Positions 1 through 11,276 of a stretch of 64,000 bases of DNA are shown piece after piece. Under the pieces are notes generated by a model. It saw nothing but the letters and a program-made list of their open reading frames with translations. It was not told the DNA's origin and searched no databases. How positions within the stretch are numbered: position 1 is the first letter of the stretch; each line of letters opens with the position of its first letter. The stretch comes from Calamus simplicifolius (lineage: Eukaryota; Streptophyta; Magnoliopsida; Arecales; Arecaceae): the NCBI GenBank assembly GCA_900491605.1, contig UESW01004234.1:270961-334960 (forward strand). Reading direction: 5' to 3'. The position numbers and the translations under genes were made by a program.

Positions 1-1111
1 AGGAGATCTTGTCTTTCCAGGGCCCCCACTTTGGACCTTATTGAGATATTTAGACCTTAGCCCCAGGATTCGCGGGATGCGAATTGGATATGGAAGCTTT
101 CTGTTCATCCCATGGTCCAATTATTCATATGAAAGCTTTTGTGGGATTGTATACCTTCCTACTCTCAGTTGTCGAGAAGGGGTCTTCATATAGAGGCCAC
201 GTGTCCGCTGTGTGGGCAGGAGGAGGAGACTATTGATCATGCCATTTTTACTTGCCCCATGTTGAGCTGGATTTGGACGAGGATGAGTTATGATTGTAGA
301 GTGGATGCTACTGGTTCCTCGTGTTCCCCATTCCTTGATGCTCTCCGGAGGACCACTAGATAGCGCAGCGCCCTGTGGGCTATTACTGCCTATCAGATAT
401 GGCTTATGCGGAATCAGCGTATTTTTTCTGATGAGACTACTTCCCCTTGTAGATTAGAGCGGAATGTTAGGTCTATGGTTGCTGAAAGTGAACTTCTCCC
501 TACCGGGTCTGCTTCTTACTACCCTGGGCTCTGGGGCTCCCTTGCTGTTTCGACAGCGAACCGTCGGACGGTTTATATTTCTTGGGAGCCCCCCTTTAGG
601 GTATGTTAAGATCAACTTTGATGGGTATGTTCGTGGTAGACTTGCTGGGTCTGCGTTTATTATCCGCGGGACGGATGGAGCCTTGTAGGCGGCTGGAGGT
701 ATTGGCTCCTTAGATTCTTCTATTCCCATGGCCGAGCTTTATGCAGCATGGGCTGGTATCTCTCATGCTGTGAGGCAGCTTCGTGTGCCATGCTTGTTTA
801 TTGAGGGGGATTCTCTCTCTGTTATTCGATGGCTTCGCTCGGTTCTAGAGATCATATCCCAGCAACCCTCTTCTCACAGATATTCATGCTGCTCTTCGAG
901 GTTTTCACAGCGTCCGCATCCGTCACATCTACCGGAAAGCTAATTCTGTGGCAGATTGGGCTGCGGCGGCTGTGGCCTATCATGGGGGATTTTGGAGTTG
1001 GAAGTAGGGTGATCCATGTCCCTCTGTTCTTAAGCAGATTTTGTACTCTGATATCTTGGGTTGACTCACACGAGACTAGTGTGATCGCCCGCCTGTACCA
1101 AAAAAAAAAAA
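1..1111 (+). mobile_element. 3' end of an L1-type LINE (non-LTR retrotransposon), cut by the window start
   Basis: The stretch encodes the C-terminal modules of a plant LINE ORF2 and ends in a run of twelve A at 1100-1111, preceded by a short 3' UTR. That order (zinc-finger module, RNase H module, short UTR, poly(A)) is typical of L1-type plant LINEs. The reading frame is broken by stops and shifts, so this is a dead copy. The 5' part lies outside the window and no TSD can be tested. Confidence 0.85.
139..1020 (+). pseudogene. LINE ORF2 C-terminus: zf-RVT module plus RNase H-like domain, frameshifted
   Basis: At 139-363 the reading has the Cys/His pattern of the zinc-binding region of plant LINE reverse transcriptases (CPLCGQEEETIDHAIFTCP). 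At about 605-840 an RNase H fold follows, with the expected acidic residues: D in KINFDGY, E in MAELYAAWAG and D in FIEGDS. Further downstream, KANSVADWAA matches the C-terminal part of the domain. Several frames must be combined (TAG at 361-363 and again near 686), so no functional protein is made. The product would have been the RT/RNase H polyprotein acting in target-primed reverse transcription. Confidence 0.8.
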
Positions 1112-1777
1112 GTATAACAGTAAACATATTAACCTAAATCCTATTCATTTATATATATCATATAGATTATGATATAATCCATTTAACCATTTAATAAATA
1201 GATCATATTCAGGCTATCATAAATGCATGGCCAGCTTATAACGTGTATAACTTGAAATCAAAATTTGCTTCATCAAACCCATATTGTAAACTTTATTTAA
1301 GAAGTATTAAAATATTCAAAATATCCTCCATTTTTTTCCACCCATACCAATTATTTTTATATACTAAAAAATATAAATAATTTTCAAACATAAGTTAGAC
1401 AAGCCTAATGGGCCTGTTTGAGAGTTAATATGTTTACCAATGATATCAATTATGAAACAATTTTAAATTAATCAATTAACTCAATGCACGACTAATTTAT
1501 TAATTATATTTTAGGGATTAAATTAATTTTGATTCAGTCTCATTTATTTCAACTTAAATTTCTTAACTCAATTTTTATCTACATCATGCACAAAATTACC
1601 TTCTTTAGGATGGATGAGGTAAATGAAAATAGCGGCCATCCATGCAGAAGCTAGCTTGTCCTCGTTGGCATCAATCAATGCACTTGCACGCAGGTCCTGG
1701 ATTACATGACAACTTCATTTCAAGGGAAAAAAAAAGGTATTTTTCTTTGTTTTAATCTCATTTATATCACTGGTATC
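1112..1777. other. AT-rich intergenic DNA without a recognised gene
   Basis: Low-complexity AT-rich sequence following the LINE tail. I see no coding region longer than a short chance frame, and no convincing promoter or RNA gene. Confidence 0.6.
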
Positions 1778-1780
1778 TAA

Positions 1781-2124
1781 GGTAGTGTTTGAAATAAGGA
1801 ATAAGAGGGGATATCCAGGGGATATCCCATTTTATTCCCAAAAGTCATAACTATAAGGGATAGCTAGGAATAAAGTTAACCAGAGGGATTGTTCATAATT
1901 AATCATGGTTAACCATGGAATATCTTCTCAATTTATCCCCTAAAAAATGTAGAAATAGCTGGTTATCCCTTCAAATAAGAGTAAAAAAAATTTATCCTAT
2001 GGATTTATCTTTTGCATTTGATATGATCAATGGGATAGCCAAGGATATCCCTAGGGATAGCCAGGGGACAAACTCTATTCCATACACTTATTCATGGATA
2101 ATATTTTTTCTATCAAACACTACA
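1781..2124. mobile_element. Tourist/PIF-Harbinger-like MITE, 344 bp
   Basis: The element begins GGTAGTGTTTG (1781) and ends CAAACACTACA (2124), giving inverted termini that match at 10 of 11 positions. It is flanked on both sides by TAA (1778-1780 and 2125-2127), the TSD expected for PIF/Harbinger superfamily elements. The interior is rich in GGGATA/TATCCC-like words and has no coding capacity. Non-autonomous; it would need a Harbinger transposase from elsewhere. Confidence 0.8.
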
Positions 2125-2127
2125 TAA

Positions 2128-3370
2128 GGATTAGCATTAGATCTATCAAAATTTAATAAAATAAAGCCTTGCTCCTAAAGCTAATGTCAACCTGATAAAA
2201 TTAAAAAAAAAAAGGGTACTGCTTGGCACATCTGACAGCATATCTTGAACTGGGAGCCAAATCAAACTTTTGTTTGCTCTAACATAGGCCAGTTGGTTCA
2301 TGAAGCGCTGCGCTGTCCATTTCATCTCTAGCGGCTCTCAGACAGCATCTCTCCAAGAGTAGTAGTAGAGTAGGTCAATCAGTACACCAAGCACCTATCA
2401 GCTAACAAAAGCTCATGCTTATATCGTCAACATTACGCCTAGCTATCAAACTATGAACTCTTTTAGATGTTAAGGGGAAGTGTTGGAAGAAAGAGGACCC
2501 ACATTTTTTTCTCGGCAAGCAACCCCTTCATCCCATCTTTGCTTCTGTTCGGGTCCTCACATGGAAAGCAGGGGGAAAGAGAAAGCAAGGAGACCTTTCT
2601 GCGTTCAGAGCCTCTCATACTGTTTTGGAATAGCAATTATGGGAGCCTCGAGCTTTGCAGTGCATTTTTTTTTAATATCAGTTTCCTGTTACCCACCTAC
2701 AAATGTCGGGGAGTCAGTAGTTGCAGTGAGAGTTAAAAAGTGGCAGTGTTTGTCTACCCATGGATTATTAGATAACAGTGTAGGAGAGGATATCAATGCA
2801 GTGTTTGAGTTACGGTTCCCTGGTAGATCAAATCTTTTCAACAAAATGATAGCGTTAGAGGCAAAGCTTAATGCACAAGTACATCTCGGTTGGTAGAAGG
2901 ATTTGTCCACAGGGCAGGAAAAAAAAAAAATTGCAAGCAAGCAAGCATGCACATATTGCTTGCCAGATAAACAGGTCCTGCTTATCATTAGATTCATCGT
3001 CTTCCATACTTGGATATTGAAATATTTTCAGTCTTACCCTATGATAAAGAGCAGTTGATAGGCTTTCAATCAGCTTATTTAATCAGCTTCTGGTGCAACA
3101 ACACTTAAAAAATTCATGTAAAGGAGTTCGAGCTCTTGATGTCATAGTCGCATGCATATTTAGGTGCTATATATATTCTATAATCTATAATATGTTTGGT
3201 GATGTTCGATGCCGGAAGCACACGAGTCCAGGTTTTGGGGCATGGGTTCTTTTCAAATTCAAATTACTAGCAGAGTAATTGCGTTGGACTAAATGTAGCT
3301 CTACTATAATCCCAGAGAGAAACCATTAACATAAAGAAACTGAAAGGCACCATTGAGAGTGTGTGGTTCC
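2128..3370. other. Intergenic region upstream of the MAKR gene; no supported gene
   Basis: Two overlapping open frames lie at 2467-2896, but they show no recognisable domain, and their composition (homopolymer T and A runs, low-complexity Ser/Phe) fits chance frames. An AT stretch with TATA-like words lies at about 3165-3190, roughly 500 bp before the MAKR start codon. It could be promoter sequence, but I cannot tell. Confidence 0.5.
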
Positions 3371-3664
3371 TGAGAAGAGAGAGAGAGAGATTAGAAGGAA
3401 ACAAAATATTAGTCATATGAGTAGAGTAGGGACACAGGCTTCCCCATAACTCTCTTGCGTTTGTTATTTTGGATGCTTTCCGATTGGTAACAGCCCCTTC
3501 CCAATGTTTCTTTTCCTTGCCCTTTCTTTGCTTTAAAGGATGCCCAACTCCACCCCTTCCATTCCAGAGACCATCACCACCCACCTCAAAGTCATCCATC
3601 AAGAGGAAAACAGAGCATAAAGAGAGGGAAAGAAGAGAAGAGGGAGGAGAGAGAGAGAGAGAGC
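3371..3664 (+). promoter_or_regulatory. GA/CT-rich promoter-leader region of the MAKR gene
   Basis: (GA)n tracts at about 3375-3390 and 3641-3664, with a purine-rich stretch from about 3600, immediately precede the MAKR start codon. GA repeats in leaders and core promoters are common in plant genes and can bind BBR/BPC-type GAGA factors (family knowledge). The transcription start is not defined by the sequence alone. Confidence 0.45.
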
Positions 3665-3679
3665 GGTTTGCTGATCACC

Positions 3680-4702
3680 ATGGCAAGTCCATATGATCAG
3701 CTAGTTGAAGAGGAATACATAGAGATGGACGTCAGCTCTGCTACCTTCTTGTGCTATAACTTGCCTTCTCCCCCACGTTCAAGAGAATTTGAGTTCCAAA
3801 TGTCTTGCCCACTTGAGAGAGAGCTCATCACCTCCCCTGCTGATGAGCTCTTCTACAAAGGAAACCTCCTCCCCCTCCATCTCCCGCCTCGCTTGCAAAT
3901 GGTTCAAAAGATCCTCCAAAACTCCATACCCGCCCGAGGGAAGAATTCGAAATCTTTCGAAGAGAGCTTCATCACCCCTACCAGCAACACCAACACCAAC
4001 ACCGCCGCCACCACTCCGTTTGAGTCCTGCAACGTCTCTCCCGCCACCTCTTGTTACGTAAGTGGAGAACTCAATCCAGAGGACTACTACTTTGAATGCT
4101 CTACAGAGCTCATCAGGTCCCAACCGAAGAGGTCTTGGTCGAAGAAGCTCAAGTTCATCAGGCAATCCTCGCTGGGCCTCAAGCTGAAGGCTTCCAAAGC
4201 TTATTTCAAGTCTCTCTTCACCAAATCCGGATGTTCAGACGAGAAATTCGCGGTCCCTAAAGCAAATGAATGCATCAATGGCCACCCCAAGTCAGGGAAA
4301 AAGAATCCAATTGGGCATAAAAATGCTACCACAACCGTGAAGAGCTTCGATGGAGAGAAGATGAAAGAAGAGGATTGCAATCACAGGAGGTCTTTCTCAG
4401 GTGCCATCAAGTGGCATTCTTCAGCCAAATCCTCCTCTGCCTCTTCATCATGCTCTTCTTCCAACTCTTCTTCCTTCTCGAGCATGAATTCGAATGGATT
4501 ACATGGATCAACAATGCTCAAGAGGAGCAGCAGTGTAAATTCAGACATGGAGAGCTCGATCCAAGGTGCAATTGCTTATTGTAAGAACACTCTAGTTTCA
4601 GCAAGAAAAAGCGTAAGCGATGTTGGCTTTTGTTCCTTGACTGCTTCTAGGATAGCAGCAGATTGTGAGAAAAAAGAGAAGCCAGGGCTTTGCAGGGGAT
4701 GA
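3680..4702 (+). CDS. MAKR4: Membrane-associated kinase regulator, MAKR4-like (340 aa, single exon)
   Basis: Plant-specific adaptor of the BKI1/MAKR family. These proteins attach to the plasma membrane through basic regions and modulate receptor kinases; Arabidopsis MAKR4 is linked to lateral root initiation. Seen here: an acidic N-terminus (EEEYIEMDVSS, residues 10-20), the EFEFQM motif (37-41), the strongly conserved block SPADELFYKG...LPLHLPPRLQMVQKIL (52-79), NPEDYYFE (132-139), the basic stretch KRSWSKKLKFIRQSSLGLKLKAS (150-172) expected to bind anionic lipid, a poly-Ser region (247-268), and the C-terminal block SSIQGAIAYCK...VGFCSLTASRIAA (292-327). The start at 3680 has good context (ACCATGG); the in-frame TTG at 3668 is not needed. 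Length and motif order fit MAKR3/4. The frame is intact, with TGA at 4700-4702. The exact family member is inferred from recall of MAKR4. Confidence 0.93.
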   Translation: MASPYDQLVEEEYIEMDVSSATFLCYNLPSPPRSREFEFQMSCPLERELITSPADELFYKGNLLPLHLPPRLQMVQKILQNSIPARGKNSKSFEESFITPTSNTNTNTAATTPFESCNVSPATSCYVSGELNPEDYYFECSTELIRSQPKRSWSKKLKFIRQSSLGLKLKASKAYFKSLFTKSGCSDEKFAVPKANECINGHPKSGKKNPIGHKNATTTVKSFDGEKMKEEDCNHRRSFSGAIKWHSSAKSSSASSSCSSSNSSSFSSMNSNGLHGSTMLKRSSSVNSDMESSIQGAIAYCKNTLVSARKSVSDVGFCSLTASRIAADCEKKEKPGLCRG

Positions 4703-6994
4703 TGAGAAAGAGATCATCATGGTTTTTTTTTTTTTTTTTTTCTATAAAAAAAAGGAGCAATTTCTCTTGTTTTTTTCTATTTTGCAAGAGTTCGAGTATG
4801 CTTCTGTACGTTTGAAATGGCTTAGAAGCCTATCAGTGGTTCTGTATGCCCAATGGAAGCAAGCTAAGTTTAATCCAATACATCTTGTTACAACTTCTCT
4901 TTACAAACTTCCCTGAAAGAGAATTAATCTCTGTAACACAATGCTGTTGGCTTGTCAAATAGACTGATAAATCTGCACTTGATCGATAATTATCAGTCAC
5001 AAGCACAAGACGTAGTTTAACTCTTCCCTTCCAATTTGCATGGTGTCCTCATAGTCTATATGGTTGATTTATCTTCTCTATATCTGCTTGTTTTCTATTC
5101 AAATGCCTAGTTAAAGTCATTCAATTCAGATGAAGCAGAACATGACTTTGGTCAAGAGGAAGCATTCCTGATCAAGCGAGCATCCCATGCCATCATCTTC
5201 TGAGCAAATTTAAACAACAATGATGGTGAAACCCAATTCAGACAATATATGATGACAAACTTCTGCAGAAGTGTAGTACAAGCTGCTTGGTTGGAAGATA
5301 GTGTGCCATATGATCCAAATAGCAACAGGACATGGGCTTGTGATGCCTGTGGTTGCAGGGCAATTCATGGAATGTCCTTTCCTACTGAAATGAGATGCAT
5401 TCTAATGCCCTTGTGAGAACTTTGTCGTGTTTTCACCCAATGTTTCAAGGTCCTACAGAGGAAATAAGTTGGATTCGCCAGGCTCAAGTACTAACAAGGC
5501 AGTGCTGTTCCCCTCCTCAATGATCAGAGCTCTAGCATGTCATTGTGGCGTTCTCCCTGCCATGGACATCTAATTGATGATTCTTCATGCTTGATGAGGA
5601 GGGTAGGCTGTTGCTGATCAAATATATGCTTGTTTCCGGGAGAAAGATTGGCTGAGGCTATGCAAGGAGAGCTCACTGGCCACTGGGTTTAGTCAGATCT
5701 AAAGTGATTCATACAAGTACTCAATGCTTTGTACTAAAGCCTAAGAAATTTGTACTTCTCCGTGGGGATTTATTGTAAGCAACACCTATATAAAGTGACA
5801 GATGGAACTGACACCTGAGTTGCAGTCACGACTGCTGCTCTCTGGCATGAGATTTTCTTCTAGCTATGATTGTTTCATACCATTGTCCTCTTCCAATCAT
5901 TAAGATGTTTACTTTTTCATCATATAGTTAATCAAAATTTTCTAGTATTTGTCAGCTAGAGAATAGAGTCCATGGATAGGCTATCTAGTGAAGTCAAGAT
6001 ATATCAGCAAAAAGTTTTAAGAGTCAATATATCTTGCTTGAATGGAAGAGGATTAGATTATTAATAAAAGTTAAATGGTAATGACAAGAAACTACCATCC
6101 ATCAACTGATTAACTTTAGTCTTAGCATGGCTAGTTCTGATGATGATTAATTGACCGCCGGCCCTGCACTCTTCTTTACTTAGCCATCAAACAAAAACAA
6201 AGAGAGTGGAACGAGAATAAAGCAACTACTTTTTGTTTCCATTAACTAACACCACCTGGCAGCAGATCATTTGTGATTTCTAGCGATAGCAATATATTGA
6301 AGCTCCACCAGTAATCAATACGTTGTAATGGAGCATTTCATGAATACTTTATAATCATCAAGTTAAATAAGTATCATATCTTTTAGTCTCGTGCATGCCG
6401 AGAGAAATCCATTTTAATGCTTGGGAGACTCTTGTCGGCAAGAGATTAGCTCTTTTCAGCACATCAAGTGAGAGGGCAAGGCGGATTTAGTCAAGAAACA
6501 CATACTTAAATACATAATGGCGGGCCTAGTGAGACTCCAGTAGGGCAAGCAACCTTTAATCACCTTGCATTGAACTCTGAAGCTATCTGACAGCTTAAAC
6601 TCAACTAAGATTACCAAATATTATAAAGGAGTGTTTTAAAAACTTAAGTGCAACATATAAATAAGGGCACTAGCAATGGTGACCGTCATCAACGGACACC
6701 ACTTGTCTGCATGGAATTATTTGATACTTGCTTCCAAAAATCTTGTTGGCAGAGACTACTCAAAGGCATAATGATTCCTTGACTCTAAAATAGTAACTCA
6801 AAAGAAACGTCAAAGTGGAGACAGAGTGAGCATGTCAGTGAAAAGTTTGACAAGGTTAAAGCCAAAGGAAGCAGAGCAACCCACCGCACTGATGATGTTG
6901 AGCACTGGCAAGGCTGAGGGGCAAATAACAGGGACTCCTTTTCTCAATCCAGCATCTCTGGCATCCAGACGTTGGCAAAGGGAGCCATATTTAT
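4703..6994. other. 3' flank of the MAKR gene and intergenic DNA; no supported gene
   Basis: It begins with the MAKR 3' UTR, which holds a run of T at about 4722-4741. The rest is moderately AT-rich with only short chance frames. No transposon ends, RNA gene or conserved domain were recognised. It ends at the left TSD of the MULE. Confidence 0.55.
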
Positions 6995-7005
6995 ATGATG
7001 TTTTT
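6995..7005. repeat. Left target-site duplication of the MULE (ATGATGTTTTT)
   Basis: An identical 11-bp copy lies at 14901-14911. Mutator-like elements make 9-11 bp duplications, so the size fits. The next base (G) also matches on both sides, probably by chance. Confidence 0.9.
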
Positions 7006-7910
7006 GGAGCCGTTTTTCAAACCGGTGCATTTGGCACCGGTTTTAAAGTCAAGGGGTGGGATCCAAAGATATTGCAGGAGAGGTGTTAAAGGAGAAAACG
7101 TCATTTCAAATGGCATTTTTTCGGTGCTATTTCAGCCCCCGAGCTCGGCCCAGTCAGCTGGAGTGCTGACATGGAATGAGCTGAAATCGCCACATGGTGT
7201 GGCGATTTCAGTAACTTGAAATCGCCACACCATGTGGCAATTTCAAGGCATCGAAATCGCCACTTGCGATTTCCGCTGAGAAATTGCCACTCCATGTGGC
7301 AATTTTCTCAAGCTTTTTAAGTTGCCCTCAGCCCGATCGGTGCCTGTGCGCGAGAAGCTTCTTCCTCTCCCGATCGAGCGCTTCTCTCAAAATCGTTCCA
7401 ATCGAGCGTTCCGATCGAGCGTTCCCAAGCGTTGTTTCTCCCCGGCATTCCGATCTAGCGTTCCAAGCCTGGTCGGCGGCAAGCAGAGCCTTATTGCATC
7501 CTCCCCCTTCTTTCCTCCTCTTCTCTCTCGCTGCCCTCGCCTCCCCGGTCGATTACTAGTAAGTTTTTTATTTTTTTTTTTTTGCATCATCTTTGTGGCA
7601 CGCATGATTCAAATGGCCCCGATCTGTTTTACCATGATCCATGCAAATGGCCCATGACTGTCACAACAGCTGGCCATGGATGAAGCACTGTGACAGTCAT
7701 GGGCCCTAATGAGATGTTTTATCTGCAACAAAACAGGCTGAATCAAAATTAGATGCAATTAGTTATTTAGATGCTGATCGAATTAAATCTACATGGCCCC
7801 TAATGAAGTAAATGCAACTAGTTATTTAGATGCTGATTTTATTGATCATTTCTTGGTTTTGCAAGAAATTAGATTACATTTATAAGTGTACACAAGAGGC
7901 TAGATGTATT
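7006..7910 (+). repeat. Left long terminal inverted repeat of the MULE
   Basis: Homologous blocks shared in inverted orientation with the right end are 7006-7300 (against about 14660-14900), 7500-7575 (against 14490-14560, including the words CCCTCGCCTCCC and ATTACT) and 7800-7905 (against 14270-14430). The arm contains CT-rich leader-like sequence and a plausible splice donor near 7557. It probably supplies promoter, 5' UTR and first intron of the PMD gene. Confidence 0.8.
7183..7304. repeat. Cluster of short palindromes in the left TIR (GAAATCGCCAC / GTGGCGATTTC)
   Basis: Four modules at 7183-7209, 7218-7244, 7253-7273 and 7280-7304. Each is an 11-nt arm GAAATCGCCAC, about five variable bases, and the complementary arm GTGGCGATTTC. 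The third is shortened, and the second and fourth carry C-to-T type changes (GAAATTGCCAC, GTGGCAATTT). The same module recurs in the centre and right end of the element. Confidence 0.9.
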
Positions 7911-8102
7911 GCTTGTACTATAGTATCTAATTATGCTATTTAGATTCAACGATTTATAAATGTTAAGTTGTTTGCCTTCTGCTAACTAAATTACATTTAT
8001 AGGCGTACACAAGGGTAATAATGTTGAAGTGTTTTATAAACACATTGATGCAATGAGATATACCGTCAGCTAATAATTCTTTTAACTTGTTATGTCAGAC
8101 AT

Positions 8103-10390
8103 GGCTCATAATGTCTTAGATTCAGGGCCTCGTGATCCTACTGTTCTCACTTTGCAACAATGCATAGATCAACCAATATATTTCAGGGCGAGGTGTGTTT
8201 ATTGATCGACGGTCCTTAATTAATTTACATTTGTTTATGTTAATGCGGATGTATCATTGAATTTTTTTTTCATGAGTTACCGGTTCTTAGATGTCGTCGC
8301 ATGACGCACATATATGGAAAGAGACACCGGGAATGTCACACCAACGAGTACAGTATTATCTAGATCATGTCGGCATGTTTGGCATATATCGGATTGGCCA
8401 GATTCGACTGGATGTTGGCCTTATTTCTACTAGTTGAGAGATGGCGGCAAGAGACCCACACATTCCATCTACCTTTTGGTGAGGCGACCATTACACTACA
8501 GGATGTCAGTATTTTGAGTGGCCTCCGGATTGATGGTTCTGCTGTTACTGGGTTAGATCCGCGCCATACTATTTCGGAGTGGTAGGCTATATTTGGGAGG
8601 TTATTTGGTGTCGAACCTCCTGTCGAAGCATTTCGAAAGGTCATTTTCGATTAGCATTCTTCGATCAATTCTATCGCGACATTCACTTGGACGAAGATGT
8701 GGATGATGAGGTTGTCCAGCAGTTCGTGAGGGGACAACTTCTTCGAATCATTGGTGGAGTTATTCTTCCGGATATCTCTGGTAATTTAGTTAAGTTAATG
8801 TATGTGCCATTTCTGGAAGACTTGGAGGCATTTGCCGCTCTTAGCTGGGGATCGGCTACGCTGGCTGGTTTATATAGAGCACTATGTCGTGCTACGAGCC
8901 CTACCCAGTCTGACATCGGAGGATATCTCCCATTGCTATAGGTAAACACTTTATTCTTATGTTTGAGATCGAGGTAATTTTTATTGTTAATTAACATTTT
9001 GAATTATCCAAACATGCAGATTTGGGCATGGGAACGATTTCCTATTTTCCATCCCACGAGACTCGAGATTCCGGAGGCAGACCTTCGGATGCCGATGATG
9101 ATTGGCACTTAGGTGCACCATGGGGGTATAGATGGCACGTAAGATATAACATAAAAATATTCCAACCCATACACTACGTGCTTATAGGGACCAGTTGGAT
9201 GTGTTGGATGATAGTGAGCAACGGGTATGTCATGTTGTAATATGGAATTCAATTAGATCGATTCATTATGTTGATTATGGATTAATTAAATATTTTCTAT
9301 ACAGTTCTTATGGTGTCCTTACTCGCTGGCAGTTATCTCTATTTTACCTCCAAGCTGCTTGGTAAGTTCGGATATTTGGATGGCACGGATCCCGCTGATA
9401 TGTTTTGATGTAGTTGAGTGGCATTTGCCGGACCGGATGCTTCGTCAATTTGGATGTCGCCAGTCCATTCCATGTCCATGCGATACGTCACTACATCTTC
9501 ATCAGATTGATCGACGAGGAGGTCAAATGTTGCATGGGATGCCGTGCACGGGACTTATATTGCAACATGGAATGCACGATGTCAGCATCTGATTATGGAA
9601 GAGCCTATAATAGCAGGATTCCCATGCACACCCGATTATATGGCCTGGTTTAGGAGCATCACTCGAATATGTGTAGGCCGTTCTGAGTATAGTACAAGGG
9701 GCTACGAAGGGGAAGGCACTTATATGAGTTTCTGGTACTATTTTAAATTTTTTTGGGGGTGTCTTTTTCTTTCAACTGCTTTCATATGAATTTTTGTTGT
9801 CATATTATATGCAGCATGAGAGGTTTCAACAGTTGACTGTGGAGCTCGAGCGGGCTGTAGCCGCCCCAGTGGACGATGAGCGGCTAAAGATTTTGAGAAG
9901 CGCGACGGTGATGGCTCATGGTACATTGTCTGTCGTCGGGCATTGGCACGTTCGGAGCACAGCTCCTTCAGCACTCTACCCGGAGGTGCCGGAGCCGATG
10001 TTGATCGGATGATGGAGACATTTTACTATACCCCATTGCCTTCTTGCATGCGGTCCCCATTAGCACACGAGTATTTGCAGAGGAGGACGCCGGGAGGATA
10101 CATCTGCCTATCGAGATCACAATGCATATCGCATTGATGACATTGTTGATGCGGACATCGCCGAGATCAATGAGGATGCTGATGTCTCTCAGTCACATTT
10201 GGACGCTGCTATGCATGATTTTTCCATCCTACCTCGATCCCCACGTAGGAGGGGGTATCTCAGGTGATTGATGAGGATCCCATACCATTGGCGACCTATA
10301 GGTGACGGACTGGACGCATTCGCCGACCTCCTCGACGAGGATGTGGAACCTAGGTTTTATAGATTGTTGTACTCTAACCAACTGCTGTAA
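8103..10390 (+). pseudogene. Plant mobile domain (PMD, MAIL/MAIN-like) gene, decayed, inside the MULE
   Basis: PMD proteins of the MAIN/MAIL class act in silencing and genome stability in Arabidopsis; related copies travel in transposons. Exon 1 starts at 8103 (ATGGCTC, just after an acceptor ...GTCAG) and ends near 8192; exon 2 opens at 8291. Diagnostic PMD motifs appear in order: LVERWRQETHTFHLPFGEATITLQDV (about 8430-8510), LSGLRIDGSAVTG, LSWGSATLAGLYRALCRA (about 8845-8895), IWAWERFP (9020-9043, after an acceptor), YRDQLD, LWCPY (about 9310), PLICFDVVEWHLPDRMLRQFG (9390-9450), HQIDRRG, then WNARCQHLI and YMAWFRSITR. The reading changes frame near 8400 and 9115 and elsewhere, and stops are present (TAG at 8583, 9109), so it cannot make a full protein. 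A C-terminal frame runs to TAA at 10388-10390. Exon limits beyond the first two are approximate. Confidence 0.85.
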
Positions 10391-10484
10391 AAATTCTATT
10401 TTTTAATGTATCTGAAAATTTTAATTTTTATGAGAATGTGTTCTTCTAATGCATTTACTTTTTGTCATGATTGGCATTTACTTT

Positions 10485-10905
10485 CGGTCGAGTTTGGGTC
10501 GAGTTTTGATCGAGTTTTGGTCGAGTTTCGATCAAGTTTCGGTTCAATTTTGAATGAGTTTCGGTTGAGTTTCAAAATTGATTGACGGTCGAGTTTCGAA
10601 TGAGTTTCGAGTTTCGGTCAAGTTTTGAGTTTCGAACGAGTTTTGGTGCAATTTGGTCGAGTTTCGGTGGAGTTTCGATCGAGTTTTGGTGGAGTTTCGA
10701 TTGAGTTACGATCGAGTTTCAGTGCAATTTCGGCCGAGTTTCGAGTTTTGATTGAGTTTCGATGGAGTTTCGATTGACTTACAATCGGGTTTCGGTTGAG
10801 TTTCGATCGAGTTTCGGTCAAGTTTCGAGTTTCGATCAAATTTCGGTTCAATTTCGGTCGAGTTTCGATTGAGTTTTGGTTGAGTTTTGATTGACTTTTG
10901 GCAAT
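10485..10905 (+). repeat. Minisatellite of GAGTTTCGATC-type units (about 11 and 21 bp)
   Basis: Roughly 400 bp of degenerate tandem units built from GAGTTTCG(A/G)TC and GAGTTTTGGTC. A much shorter inverted copy (AAACTCGACCG-type units) lies at about 11436-11490 in the other arm, so the array expanded or contracted on one side after the inverted repeat formed. Confidence 0.85.
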
Positions 10906-11046
10906 TGATTTCTTTCTATTTCGCATTTGTCACTCACGCAAATGCACAAAAAAATTCGAACTGAAATGAGTTTCCGGGGGTGGGGTTGGGGTGATTTCTG
11001 CTGAAATTTTTCCCCCAAAGGATGTGCTCACGGCCAGGTACCCTGA

Positions 11047-11276
11047 GAAAATGCCACTTGGAGTGGCGATTTCAGATGGGCGCCTGAAATCGCCAAATGA
11101 AGTGGCGATTTCAATATGAAATCGCCACTTCAAATAGCGATTTCAGAATAGGCTGCTTATGTAGAAGGAAATCGCCACTTCATTTGGCGATTTCTGCTGG
11201 TGGGCGGAAGGAGGAGGAAATCACCACATGAAGTGGCGATTTCTGGGATGAAATCACCACTCCAAGTGGCGATTTC
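11047..11276. repeat. Six short palindromes at the apex of the central inverted repeat
   Basis: Modules at 11047-11073, 11086-11111, 11118-11144, 11168-11194, 11217-11243 and 11250-11276. All have the arm GAAATCGCCAC (or GAAATCACCAC), a 4-5 base spacer such as TTCAT or ATGAA, and the arm GTGGCGATTTC. They are the same module as in the terminal repeats, but with different spacers. Confidence 0.9.

Noticed and set aside
1411..1424. GGGCCTGTTTGAGA, similar to Tourist-type MITE ends
   Set aside because: No inverted partner or TSD could be found nearby.
2467..2896. Overlapping open frames upstream of the MAKR gene
   Set aside because: No domain, no codon-like conservation, homopolymer-driven composition; treated as chance.
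3779..4165. 128-codon minus-strand frame inside the MAKR gene
   Set aside because: Antisense shadow of a well-supported coding exon.
10618..10926. 102-codon minus-strand frame of repeated Asn/Arg/Thr/Glu
   Set aside because: Translation of the GAGTTTCG minisatellite; no evidence of a gene.
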